Shown piece by piece: positions 54,924-62,591 of a DNA stretch of 64,000 nucleotides. The number at the start of each line of letters is the position of its first letter. The stretch's first letter is position 1. A model generated the notes under the pieces. It was given only the letters and a program-made list of their open reading frames with translations. It did no database searches and had not been told where the DNA came from. This stretch comes from Thermosynechococcus sp. HN-54. Its GTDB lineage: Bacteria; Cyanobacteriota; Cyanobacteriia; Thermosynechococcales; Thermosynechococcaceae. The stretch lies in contig NZ_CP098039.1 in the NCBI RefSeq assembly GCF_023650955.1, forward strand, positions 2,046,001 through 2,110,000, given 5' to 3'. A program made the translations under genes and the position numbers.

Positions 54924-55533
54924 GAATGGTGACCCAACAATCTGATTGAAAGTCTGGACTGAGCCGAAAGCGCTGGAACATCCCTTTGGTTGTGTGGCGA
55001 TCGATCCAGATGGGCAGGCTAATCAGACCGCGATTGTCTTTAATGAGCCAGCGAATGGTGCCGTCAGTTTCACGATAGGGGCATACCCCATTAACCAGTG
55101 CCCACGACTCCCCTAGGCTGAGGCCACCAAAGCGGGCAATTTGCTGAGGTGTATTGAAGGCGATCGCCAGCCGATCAACTAGCTTCAGGGGGGCATTTTC
55201 CTCACTCGAATCAACCTTGACCACCAGTTGCACATCGGTGAGCAGTTCATGGTGATTCGGCTTGGAGAATTTACTCGTGGGATAGGTGCCGAGGCGATTC
55301 TTGCTGAACTTGTGATGCCGCTGTTTACGCAAAATGCGAGAAATGGGTGGGTCAGCACCGATGATGCCAATAGCTAGTTTGACCCCCCGATGTTGATCTA
55401 AATTCTCTTCACCGATCAGGGAAAGGAGCATGCCATAGATCGTGGAGGGGGGGGGATAGCGGTAGGTCTCCTTAAAGTCGCGGGCAAAGCTGCGGGGAAA
55501 ACTGGTACAGGGACAATCAATGTAAAGTTGCAT
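54904..55533 (-). CDS. cas5: Cas5 subunit of type I-B (MYXAN/DevS) Cascade
   Basis: Cascade subunit of 209 residues that caps the 5' handle of the crRNA. Family features are the N-terminal CTSFPRSFARDFKETYRYPP, the Cas5 helix STIYGMLLSLIGEENLDQHR, KLAIGIIGADPPISRILRKQ and the late GESWALVNGVCPYRETDG. Its ATG shares an A with the cas7 stop (TAATG), so the two are strictly coupled. It is the last gene of the cas8-cas7-cas5 unit. The subtype name is from overall layout and memory of Dev proteins, not from a search. Confidence 0.88.
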   Translation of the reverse strand: MQLYIDCPCTSFPRSFARDFKETYRYPPPSTIYGMLLSLIGEENLDQHRGVKLAIGIIGADPPISRILRKQRHHKFSKNRLGTYPTSKFSKPNHHELLTDVQLVVKVDSSEENAPLKLVDRLAIAFNTPQQIARFGGLSLGESWALVNGVCPYRETDGTIRWLIKDNRGLISLPIWIDRHTTKGMFQRFRLSPDFQSDCWVTIPKTSVG

Positions 55534-56405
55534 TAGGCGGGCACCTCAAGCTTGAGTTGTTGCGTTAATTGTGCTTTGGCGTGGGCGATCGCGTCCTTGA
55601 CCCCGCGATGAACCTGAACCCCTAACGCCTCTAACTGGTGACCATAGGGGGTATCGGCAATCTCACCGCCAACAATCAGCTCCTCGGCTTTCACATCTCC
55701 CACTTCAACCAGTCGCATTAGCCGCGGGCAGCCCACCGATTCCCCAATACGCTTAAACACGTCCATAATCCAAGGGCTGGGATCATCGGTTATCCGAATC
55801 ACAATGGACTCTGGACGAAAGTCGTACAAAAAGCGGGCATGATTGCCACCGACATGACGCACCGCACCAATGGCATCGAGGGCAAGGAGGGCACGCTCTG
55901 GTTTCTTCAAACTCTCTGGTGTGAGGGCGATCGTATATTGGTAGGCAGTGCAGTGCACCTCTGTACTGTGGATCGAGGTTTTCCCCTTTTCCCCCCCTTT
56001 CGAGCCAAAGGTAATATCCCCCCAATAGGGATCGAGACTCATGGCACGACTCACTTCTAGGGCACCTCGCCGTTTTGTAGTGGCATCCTCGTTATCTTTT
56101 CCTTTTTTGGCATCCATATAGCCAAATAGGTCATCATCAATGTATTTTTCAGCGCTGAATTGCTCATCCTTGAAGCTATACCTGTCAGTCTCAGGGTTAA
56201 ATGTGCGATTCACCTCTTTTTCGTAATGATTTTGAAAATACTCCCGCAATCCCCAACGGATCGCTTCTGCACTGACAGTTGTGTATTGATCGTTGCCACG
56301 GGTGATTTTTTGCAATGTTGAGAGAGTACTGCCATCCCCTTCCCCGCGGTTGTTGGCTGCGATAGCAGTGGTCGTTACAATCGTTGCAAAAAGATGCTTT
56401 GTCAT
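55533..56405 (-). CDS. cas7: Cas7 backbone subunit of type I-B (Cst2/DevR family)
   Basis: Forms the helical backbone that holds the crRNA spacer in Cascade. The 290 residues begin MTKHLFATIVTTTAIAANNR, then GNDQYTTVSAEAIRWGLREY; the RRGALEVSRAMSLDPYWGDI segment and AIGAVRHVGGNHARFLYDFR are typical of the DevR/Cst2 branch. Start is ATG 56405, with AGGAG 7 nt upstream; an open extension to 56513 overlaps the end of cas8 and is not used. Several copies per complex are expected. It begins 28 nt after the cas8 stop. Confidence 0.92.
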   Translation of the reverse strand: MTKHLFATIVTTTAIAANNRGEGDGSTLSTLQKITRGNDQYTTVSAEAIRWGLREYFQNHYEKEVNRTFNPETDRYSFKDEQFSAEKYIDDDLFGYMDAKKGKDNEDATTKRRGALEVSRAMSLDPYWGDITFGSKGGEKGKTSIHSTEVHCTAYQYTIALTPESLKKPERALLALDAIGAVRHVGGNHARFLYDFRPESIVIRITDDPSPWIMDVFKRIGESVGCPRLMRLVEVGDVKAEELIVGGEIADTPYGHQLEALGVQVHRGVKDAIAHAKAQLTQQLKLEVPA

Positions 56406-56433
56406 TTCATTACTCCTGAATGAGAGACAGAAA

Positions 56434-57951
56434 CTATTCATCGGCAAAGGAAAACATTTCCTCTTCGGTGGCATCCCCTTCATCCCTTGATTCCAAGGGG
56501 ACATCAACACCATTCAGAGCGTCTCCTTTCTTACTGCTGTAGGTGGCGATCGCCAGCAAGACCAAATCCCTTGCCCGTCGCCAGTTTTCCTCACGATGAA
56601 TCCAGTGAACAATTTGCGGGCCTTTATCGCGAGCGGCTTTGCTACGAAACTGGCTGAGGAAATCCACCAAGGCAGTGGCAAATTCCTGTTGCGTACTCGG
56701 ACGTTGGAATCGATAGATAACCTTATCGGTCACTTGTCTATAGTCTGGATCGCGACCTTGCTTCTTAGCTTGCTGAATCTGCCCGTACAGGTATTTACTA
56801 AAAGCACCTTGTACCACCTCAAAGAGCACCTGTTCATCGGTATTCAAGTATTCGGTCATTTTTACCAACCCTTGACGTTCATAGAGCTTATTACGTTTGT
56901 AAAACTCAAAGAAACCTGCATACCAAGGTTGACCTCCAATTAAATTGTCACAAATCCAAGGCAGTGCTTTAGAAACAGCTAACCAAGTTTCACCATTCTC
57001 CTTTTGTCGCACATGAGCAGGAAAAACTTGGCGTGCGACTTCATACAACTTGAGGACTTCATCGGTAACCTCTACACGGTACACTGCCTGTTTCAAATAA
57101 GCCTGCTGCGCATCCCAGACTTGCTTGCCTAACTGATAAACCTCACAGTAGTGCACACCAAACTGCTGCGCTTCTTCGACCACCTTTTCCTGCAACAGAA
57201 AATGCAACGCAGATTCACCGGCGCCACTGCTACGAAAGTCTCGATACGTGCACCCGGACATCGCGCGACGGCGCTTGACCCAGTGCTTTAGATTTTGAAC
57301 TTCAGGAATCACCAGTGCTGAGCGGGCAGAGAGTTTGCCACCAACGGTTTGGGGAGGAAGTTGGTAGTAGCCACAGGCAAGGGGTAAAAAGAGCAATGCC
57401 AGAAACCCTTGGGGCGACTCTTGATAAGGACCATTGACAAAGCATTCCACCAGTCCGGGCAGATGATTTCCCTTTAGGGGAATTTCTTTCTTGAAGGCTC
57501 CCTTACTGTTAAAGGCCTCCTTGATGTCGCTGGTGTAATAACAGCTCTCTAGGGGCTTCACCTCAATCTGGATCTCTGGTTGATCCGGCTCAATTAAGAA
57601 CGTGCGAGTGATAGAAGTGTTGCTGAGTTTGCGCTGTGTATTGTGCTGAAGGAATGTGGTGAGTACCCCCTGCGTAAAGGTATATTGCCCCTGTTCATCA
57701 AGCTTGAGGGCAGGAACCTCTAGATAGCCTTGGTGATTAATCTGATAGGTCTGCTTTAGCAGCCATGTTACGACCTTTTGATCGGTTTCCTCCCACTCCA
57801 ATTCAACCGCCTCATCGGTGACCTTCCAAGTTAAGGGAGCCTGCTCACGTTGGCTGTCCAACTCGGATAGGGCTAGGGCTAGCCCCGCAATCCCTGCTCG
57901 ATGGGGCAACAAAAAGTTTGGATCAAAGATTGACAGGGTAAATTGGCGCAT
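56434..57951 (-). CDS. cas8: Cas8 large subunit, MYXAN type (Cas8b3/Cmx1, DevT-like)
   Basis: Large subunit of Cascade, 505 residues from ATG 57951 (MRQFTLSIFDPNFLLPHRAG). It recognises the PAM and recruits Cas3. Cas8 proteins are very diverse; the assignment rests on size, position before cas7-cas5 and the N-terminal FDPNFLLPHRAGIAGLALAL with WEETDQKVVTWLLKQTY, which recall the MYXAN/Cmx1 branch. SGAGESALHFLLQEKVVEEA and the C-terminal helices (QQEFATALVDFLSQF) may include a small-subunit-like bundle. An in-frame extension to 58116 exists but has no conserved sequence. The gene is driven by the promoter at 58205-58234 through a 50-nt gap after the small ORF. Confidence 0.85.
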   Translation of the reverse strand: MRQFTLSIFDPNFLLPHRAGIAGLALALSELDSQREQAPLTWKVTDEAVELEWEETDQKVVTWLLKQTYQINHQGYLEVPALKLDEQGQYTFTQGVLTTFLQHNTQRKLSNTSITRTFLIEPDQPEIQIEVKPLESCYYTSDIKEAFNSKGAFKKEIPLKGNHLPGLVECFVNGPYQESPQGFLALLFLPLACGYYQLPPQTVGGKLSARSALVIPEVQNLKHWVKRRRAMSGCTYRDFRSSGAGESALHFLLQEKVVEEAQQFGVHYCEVYQLGKQVWDAQQAYLKQAVYRVEVTDEVLKLYEVARQVFPAHVRQKENGETWLAVSKALPWICDNLIGGQPWYAGFFEFYKRNKLYERQGLVKMTEYLNTDEQVLFEVVQGAFSKYLYGQIQQAKKQGRDPDYRQVTDKVIYRFQRPSTQQEFATALVDFLSQFRSKAARDKGPQIVHWIHREENWRRARDLVLLAIATYSSKKGDALNGVDVPLESRDEGDATEEEMFSFADE

Positions 57952-58000
57952 AATTTTGCTGAATGATCTTGACAACTGTCCAGTAATCCGTGCCTCTCTT

Positions 58001-58177
58001 TTAGCAATCAAAATCAACGATGACTTCACTGCCTTCGAACTGGCAGATGTATGGCAGTTTCCCGGTATTCTTAGCACGGTTGAGTACGCTACCAGAAATC
58101 CCCAGCCTTTTAGCAACTACTGGAGTGGGGAAGGAAGCTGGCTCTAATGTGTAGCGGGGTAGTGGTGAATGATTCAT
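58001..58177 (-). CDS. Small helix-turn-helix-like protein between cas3 and cas8 (unannotated 58 codons)
   Basis: Read by hand: ATG at 58177, TAA at 58003-58001, 58 residues. The core TPVVAKRLGISGSVLNRAKN followed by TGKLPYICQFEGSEVIVDFD resembles the MerR/excisionase class of small DNA-binding domains (helix-turn-helix then a strand wing). A well-spaced promoter ends about 28 nt before the ATG, and cas8 starts 50 nt after the stop, so it would be the first gene of the cas8-cas7-cas5 transcript. No clear ribosome site precedes it. It could be a cas regulator or a toxin-like partner of the crRNA-like RNA just upstream. It might also be fortuitous; coding is supported by frame length in a tight region and by domain likeness only. 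Confidence 0.5.
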   Translation of the reverse strand: MNHSPLPRYTLEPASFPTPVVAKRLGISGSVLNRAKNTGKLPYICQFEGSEVIVDFDC

Positions 58178-58204
58178 GTGGTTGCATTTAGATACTACAA
58201 TTCC

Positions 58205-58237
58205 AGTATAGCTTTCCTAGAGGTTAGCTGCAACCAT
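58205..58237 (-). promoter_or_regulatory. Promoter of the cas8-cas7-cas5 unit, overlapping a pseudo-protospacer
   Basis: On the - strand TTGCAG (58233-58228), 17 bp, then TATACT (58210-58205) form a good sigma-70 promoter. Bases 58234-58219, which include the -35 box, match the first 16 nt of the pseudo-spacer of the crRNA-like RNA at 14 positions. ATG (58237-58235) sits directly 5' of the matched stretch, where a type I PAM would be. Confidence 0.7.
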
Positions 58238-58260
58238 TTGAAGAGCTGCTCTTAAAATTA

Positions 58261-58398
58261 CCAGCCTATCCAGAATCTAGTCCTAGAAGGCTGGCAGAAA
58301 ACGCCTCAAGGCAATCGGTGGTTGTAGAAGACCGCCTAACCAGCAGTTCAGAGCTTAGCGGCAACGTGCCCAACGCATGAAGCATCTGTGGTAAGCAC
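58261..58398 (-). ncRNA. CreA/CreR-like crRNA-resembling RNA (degenerate repeat, pseudo-spacer, degenerate repeat)
   Basis: Degenerate repeat 1 (58398-58366) keeps the blocks GTGC, CAACGC, GCATC, GTGGTA and GCAC of the array repeat (read on the + strand) and the 8-nt handle as TTGGGCAC. A 32-nt pseudo-spacer (58365-58334) follows. Degenerate repeat 2 (58333-58294) keeps AACGCCT, GGCA, GTGGT and TAGA and can form the GCC/GGC stem. TATGAT at 58410-58405 would start the transcript at the first base of repeat 1. A 7-bp hairpin (58294-58288 with 58267-58261) followed by TAATTTT could end it. Cas6 would release a guide that points at the promoter 100 bp downstream. The design matches CreA/CreR RNAs known from other type I-B systems; transcription is not shown. 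Confidence 0.75.
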
Positions 58399-58424
58399 GT
58401 ATCCATCATACCGCTTTCTTTTCC

Positions 58425-60707
58425 TTAGATTCCATAAGCACCTAACTCTTGGCAATAGCCCCATTGATTGCTAGGGGCAATGAGATAACCGCTCTTATGG
58501 CGCTGCCAACCTTTGATGTTTTTGGTAGGGAGGGGAAGGGTGTATCGGGGCAACTCACTCGACTTAAGTGGGGCAATTTTTTCTAGGTCCTGTTCGAGGA
58601 GAGCAGTTACGGTATAGCCTGCTTTGCGTAGAGGAGCAGAGTACGTTTTCCATTGGCCATCTAGCCAGACACAGTGATCTTTGGGGGTGGGTTGGGTATT
58701 ACACTGTTCTAGCCAAGTGGCTAGTTGCGCTTGGGTAACCTCTTGACCGACAAAGTTTCGCACCAATGCCCATCCCGCCTCTAGCTCATCTGCACTGTAG
58801 GGAAAACCTGTCTTTTCGTCAGGGTAAAAGAGGGCATCAAGGGCGTGGCCGCAGTACTGACGATTGAGGCGCCCCAAGCGCTGGATTAGCCCTGCGGGGT
58901 CAGCAATCTGAGTTACTAGGAGTGTTGCCGACAAGTCCAGCGACATTTCTGCCACTTGCGTGGTGATGGCTAGGAGGGGTTGATCCTGTTTGAAGGCCTC
59001 TACCACTTCGCGGTGATGGTGCACGCGATCGCCATAACGAAAGCGACTGTGATACAACAAAGGTTGAAGTCCGCAGGTTTTGGCTTGCTGATAGGTCGCG
59101 ATCGCTGTATCCACCTGATTGCAAACCCACAGAACTCTACCGCCTTGGTCTAGTTCCTGCTTAACGCGATTCCAATCCGGCTGTGCAAGTTCATGGAAAC
59201 GATAGCGGCGCAAGGTTTCTAGCTCCTGAGGACCTTGGATAATAGCAATTTCCTCTCCCACTGCCTGCTGAATCGCCTGCACCTGCGCCGGTAAAAATGA
59301 GGCGGACATCAGCAAAATTGGCGCTTTAACAACCTTCAGAAACCGCAGCAGCGCCCCAAACAACGCTTCGTCATAGCAGTGAACTTCATCAAAGACGAAA
59401 GCAGCATTGGCAAGAGCTGGAAAGCAATATAGGGGACGTCGATGACATTGCAGGAGTCCCAAAACGGTATCCACAGTGCAAACATTGACCTTGGCCCCCC
59501 ACGCCTTGAAGGCTTCTAATTTCTGAGCGGTCTCATTAACGGCTCCATCACCATTGTCTTCCTCCTCCCCTGTGCAAGCTAACTCTAAATCAATATCCGA
59601 GCGAGAGTGCAACAGCTCTGACTCTACTTGGTTGTGAACATAGCCCAGAAAGCCCTCAGTGCTAGTGCCTGTTGTTGGATAACAAAAGAACAACTTCCGT
59701 CCAATGCCATGGCATTGTGCCCAGCAGTAGGCACCAAGGGTTTTACCCGTACCGCAACCGGCACGTGCTAGGGTTACTCGCTTGGACTTATCCTTCAGTT
59801 CAATTTGAAATGGATGCAGTGGCTGCTGACCCCGCCGTGCATCAATCACTTTTTGCAGATCAGCCTTAACCAAGGTCTGTTCTTTTAGTGCTTTTTGGAT
59901 CCACTGCTGGAGGTTGGTTGCAACCTGTGCTGACGCCGAGCCAATGGCATCTGCTGCCACAAGCAGTGCTTTCACAACAGCAACAAACACAGTGTCTGGC
60001 TTCCACTCAATAAAAGCGTTTAAGACCGCTTCACGTTTCTCCTTAATCGTTTTAATCTCCCATTCTGGCGAGAATGGGAAGGCAGGAATTGTCCGAGGTA
60101 GTCCTAGGGTTCTCACCCCATAGCGAATTAGCTTGTGGAAGTAACGATGATGGACATACCAGTACAGGTAAGGATCTCCACTGCCCTCGCGGATGTCCCC
60201 CAGTTCACTGGTGTCACGCCCCTGCTTACCGCCTAATTTGAGGTGATGTCCTCCTGCTGCGGCGATCGCAGTCATCAAGTCAGCATTGGGGCATTGGCCA
60301 AGCCAGTCTCGGAACTCCCACGCCAGCAAGACAGACCCCACTTCATGACGAATCAGTTGTGGATATTGCAAGGGGTTACGTTGAGGCTGCACAGATCGCT
60401 TTGAACCCCTGAGGGGGTACCTTACCACACCTTGAAATTGGTGATTGGCCTTACCCCAATCATGCAAATAAGCAGCCAGTTGGGCAGTCGCCCGCAGAGT
60501 TTTTTGTTTTTGGATGTCATCCCCCAATCCGAACTGACGGAGGAGAGTTGTTCCCAGTGTCTCTACTAAAGTTGTAATTGATTGTACAACCGCAGCTGTA
60601 TGACCAACCAAATGATCAGTTCCTCTCCAGTTAGCGCTGCTTGGGAGGGAAGATTTTGCCAAAAGAATATCGGGTTCTAGTTTTGGTCGAGAACAACTAG
60701 GCGGCAT
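58425..60707 (-). CDS. cas3: Cas3 nuclease-helicase
   Basis: Effector that unwinds and degrades DNA bound by Cascade. The 760 residues start at ATG 60707 (MPPSCSRPKLEP), overlapping the end of cas6 by 11 bp. The HD nuclease part (about 30-260) has HTAAVVQSITTL, the metal His-Asp in LAAYLHDWGKANHQF, RHEVGSVLLAWEF and AAGGHHLKLGG. The helicase part has Walker A ARAGCGTGKTLGAY, AFVFDEVHCYDEAL (DEVH box), LLMSASFLP, ITTQVAEMSLDLSAT and LIQRLGRLNRQY. Nuclease and helicase motifs all look intact. The frame is also open to 60770, but that part lies over cas6. The crRNA-like RNA starts 26 nt after its stop. Confidence 0.94.
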   Translation of the reverse strand: MPPSCSRPKLEPDILLAKSSLPSSANWRGTDHLVGHTAAVVQSITTLVETLGTTLLRQFGLGDDIQKQKTLRATAQLAAYLHDWGKANHQFQGVVRYPLRGSKRSVQPQRNPLQYPQLIRHEVGSVLLAWEFRDWLGQCPNADLMTAIAAAGGHHLKLGGKQGRDTSELGDIREGSGDPYLYWYVHHRYFHKLIRYGVRTLGLPRTIPAFPFSPEWEIKTIKEKREAVLNAFIEWKPDTVFVAVVKALLVAADAIGSASAQVATNLQQWIQKALKEQTLVKADLQKVIDARRGQQPLHPFQIELKDKSKRVTLARAGCGTGKTLGAYCWAQCHGIGRKLFFCYPTTGTSTEGFLGYVHNQVESELLHSRSDIDLELACTGEEEDNGDGAVNETAQKLEAFKAWGAKVNVCTVDTVLGLLQCHRRPLYCFPALANAAFVFDEVHCYDEALFGALLRFLKVVKAPILLMSASFLPAQVQAIQQAVGEEIAIIQGPQELETLRRYRFHELAQPDWNRVKQELDQGGRVLWVCNQVDTAIATYQQAKTCGLQPLLYHSRFRYGDRVHHHREVVEAFKQDQPLLAITTQVAEMSLDLSATLLVTQIADPAGLIQRLGRLNRQYCGHALDALFYPDEKTGFPYSADELEAGWALVRNFVGQEVTQAQLATWLEQCNTQPTPKDHCVWLDGQWKTYSAPLRKAGYTVTALLEQDLEKIAPLKSSELPRYTLPLPTKNIKGWQRHKSGYLIAPSNQWGYCQELGAYGI

Positions 60708-61365
60708 CCAGTTCCTCCTTGACTGGGTAAAACCAGCCGCAGCCAAAATGTTGTCGTCCTCCCAATCCATGCCATTGTAGCTTCAGCGAGTCCTCGGCAT
60801 TGAGGTTCTCAACAACCACGCTGTAGCCTACGACTTTTTTGCCCTTCACTTGAATCGTGCGCCGTGCTAAATTACCATCGGGATCAGACGGAATAAAGGC
60901 TCTTCCCTGAATCCCCAGATAGGTGAGGCTTTTTTGGCAAGACTCTAGGAAATAGCGAGGAACGTCTTGGTGATCAATTGCCTCTAGTTTGAAGGTGACC
61001 AACCGAGCAGCGAGGGTTCGTGACGGTTCTGGCAATGTAATGCGCGGCTGCACAAGGCGAATAAGATGCCCCTGAATATCCAACACTTGGTTCTGAAAAA
61101 AGCGGTACCACGTCCGCACTTGATTGATAGGACAGCGAAGGCGAAAGCGCGAAGCACGATTTAGATAAATCATTCCCTCGCCGTTGGGAACTCCAGCAAT
61201 ACTGCTAAGGTGAAGGTCACTCGGTATATCCGAAGGTAGATCTGACCCTCCTGATTGTTGCAACTGTTTTTTAATGGCAGAGTACAATGCATAGCCATGA
61301 TCTGCTGGCAGCGTTCTTCCACGCAAGCTGTAATGAATTTCAAGAAAGTGACACTGATCGGCCAT
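60697..61365 (-). CDS. cas6: Cas6 pre-crRNA endonuclease (Cmx6 type)
   Basis: Cuts the repeat RNA at the base of its hairpin to release crRNAs. The 222 residues have the N-terminal HFLEIHYSLRGRTLPADHGY with a candidate general-base His in PADHGYALYSAI. The ferredoxin-like folds are in RFRLRCPINQVRTWYRFFQN, and the diagnostic glycine-rich C-terminal loop is GLGGRQHFGCGWFYPV. This short form with PADHGY is what I recall for the Cmx6 (MYXAN) branch. The ATG is at 61365. It is downstream of the array on the same strand, with a 283-bp AT-rich gap that must hold its promoter. Its end overlaps cas3. Confidence 0.92.
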   Translation of the reverse strand: MADQCHFLEIHYSLRGRTLPADHGYALYSAIKKQLQQSGGSDLPSDIPSDLHLSSIAGVPNGEGMIYLNRASRFRLRCPINQVRTWYRFFQNQVLDIQGHLIRLVQPRITLPEPSRTLAARLVTFKLEAIDHQDVPRYFLESCQKSLTYLGIQGRAFIPSDPDGNLARRTIQVKGKKVVGYSVVVENLNAEDSLKLQWHGLGGRQHFGCGWFYPVKEELDAA

Positions 61366-61648
61366 TGTCGAATTCCGAAGAACTTTACTTTATTGACTAA
61401 ACTTGAGCTTCCTCATTACTTACAGTTGCTCGCCAAGGGCAATTCTTATGTAGCAGGTCGTTCATTTTTTAAGATTCATCTGGTTTCAATAGTTATCATA
61501 CCCAACCCATTACAGTCATAATTTAAAAATAATATTAGTCTATTTCTAGAGCCTATGTTAAGCAACCAAGGTAGCAAAAAAACTTTCTTGGTTAAAATTC
61601 TTATTAATTCTTAAAAAAAGACAATTTTAAGGATTTTAAGGATTCAAT
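61366..61648 (-). promoter_or_regulatory. AT-rich gap between the array and cas6 (array trailer and cas6 promoter region)
   Basis: No gene seen. AACCAAG and CTTGGTT (61564-61570 and 61587-61593) form a 7-bp stem with an A/T-rich loop, perhaps an array terminator on either strand. TATGAT (- strand, near 61494) is a candidate -10 box for cas6, but its -35 is weak. No degenerate repeat or pseudo-protospacer like those before cas8 was found here. Confidence 0.35.
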
Positions 61649-62042
61649 GTGCTCAACGCCTTACGGCATCAGTGGTAGAGGCACAAACTGGCAAGGCGAA
61701 GGTAGTTTTTCCGCAGGAGACGTGCTCAACGCCTTACGGCATCAGTGGTAGAGGCACTTCTCCACAAAACTTGGCAGCGAACCTGGTAGTTTGTGCTCAA
61801 CGCCTTACGGCATCAGTGGTAGAGGCACGAAACTTACTAAAATCGAGACTACCGCGACAAATGTGCTCAACGCCTTACGGCATCAGTGGTAGAGGCACGG
61901 GGTGACTTCGATTCTGGCCGTCCCAAAATTCTGCTTGTGCTCAACGCCTTACGGCATCAGTGGTAGAGGCACGTTAAGGAGTGGCGACAGGAACTGCGTG
62001 CTCACCGTGCTCAACGCCTTACGGCATCAGTGGTAGAGGCAC
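61649..62042 (-). CRISPR. CRISPR array, six identical 36-nt repeats and five spacers
   Basis: Repeats start at 61649, 61722, 61793, 61863, 61937 and 62007. On the + strand each begins GTGCTCAACGCC, continues TTACGGCATCAGTGG and ends TAGAGGCAC; the ends GTGC and GCAC are inverted. Spacers are 37, 35, 34, 38 and 34 nt. On the - strand the repeat folds as TGCC-GTAA-GGCG, a GNRA tetraloop, with exactly eight bases (TTGAGCAC) left 3' of the stem, the standard Cas6 product handle. The + strand has only a weaker stem with a C-A mismatch. The array is therefore read leftward like the cas genes, with its leader on the right. All six repeats are identical, with no worn terminal repeat. Confidence 0.97.
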
Positions 62043-62294
62043 AGCGGCACCCTAGAAATGCCTCTATAACTAGGTTAGCACAGTCACTTTTCAAGCACCT
62101 CAGGCACTTCGTTTTTTTGTGACTGTAAAATTTTTAGCCTCGGCCAGTATTCAGTTGTCAATCCCGCTCTGGGAAATAGGTTCAGAGATTTTCAAGCACC
62201 TCTAAATCTAACAAAAACTCTCAAATTGAGTCAAGAGGCTGTATTTGAATATCAGCCGTGTCGGAGAATATTTGAATCCAGAGGTGCTTGCACG
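62043..62294 (-). promoter_or_regulatory. Probable CRISPR leader between cas2 and the array
   Basis: A 252-bp non-coding stretch upstream of the array when read on the - strand. TTTTCAAGCACCTC occurs twice as an exact 14-nt direct repeat (62088-62101 and 62189-62202). Its core recurs inverted as GAGGTGCTTG at 62281-62290. CAGTCAC and GTGACTG (62081-62087, 62119-62125) form an inverted pair. These may be leader-anchoring or promoter sites. Confidence 0.65.
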
Positions 62295-62588
62295 CTAAAA
62301 GATTTTGAAATTCTGCTCTGACATTGGCCATGTTCCGGCTCGGTTGCAAGCGCATACCCGCTCCACACATTGGCTACACAATCCGACGATTAGGAGGCTA
62401 TCTTCCTGCATGAGGATTTTTTCGAGCTGCCAGCGCAGCTTTTCCCGCTCCCGTGGCGTGAGACGACAGCGAAAAATTGAGAACTGCAATCGTTCACCGT
62501 AACCCTCTAACTGCTTATAAACCTGTCGCCATCGCTTGGGGTCGCGGATGTCGTAGCAGATGAGGTACCAATTTTTCGATTCACCCAT
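62295..62588 (-). CDS. cas2: Cas2 adaptation protein
   Basis: Small protein of 97 residues that forms the structural core of the Cas1-Cas2 spacer integration complex. It has the Cas2 ferredoxin-like start WYLICYDIRDPKRWRQVYKQ (the Asp of YDIRD is the family mark), LQFSIFRCRLTPREREKLRW and LLIVGLCSQC. The ATG is at 62588, 3 nt after the cas4-cas1 stop, so the two are one transcriptional unit. The leader of the array follows at once. Confidence 0.94.
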   Translation of the reverse strand: MGESKNWYLICYDIRDPKRWRQVYKQLEGYGERLQFSIFRCRLTPREREKLRWQLEKILMQEDSLLIVGLCSQCVERVCACNRAGTWPMSEQNFKIF

Positions 62589-62591
62589 AGG

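Noticed and set aside
56434-58116. Cas8 extended by 55 codons to 58116
   Set aside because: The extension runs through the small ORF in another frame and past the point where a normal Cas8 start (MRQFTLSIFDP) occurs.
57818-58147. A + strand reading frame of 109 codons across the cas8 start
   Set aside because: It is antisense to cas8 and the small ORF, and shows no domain or ribosome site.
61500-61648. The AT-rich stretch left of the array as its leader
   Set aside because: The repeat hairpin, 8-nt handle and cas gene direction all favour leftward transcription, which makes this the trailer side.
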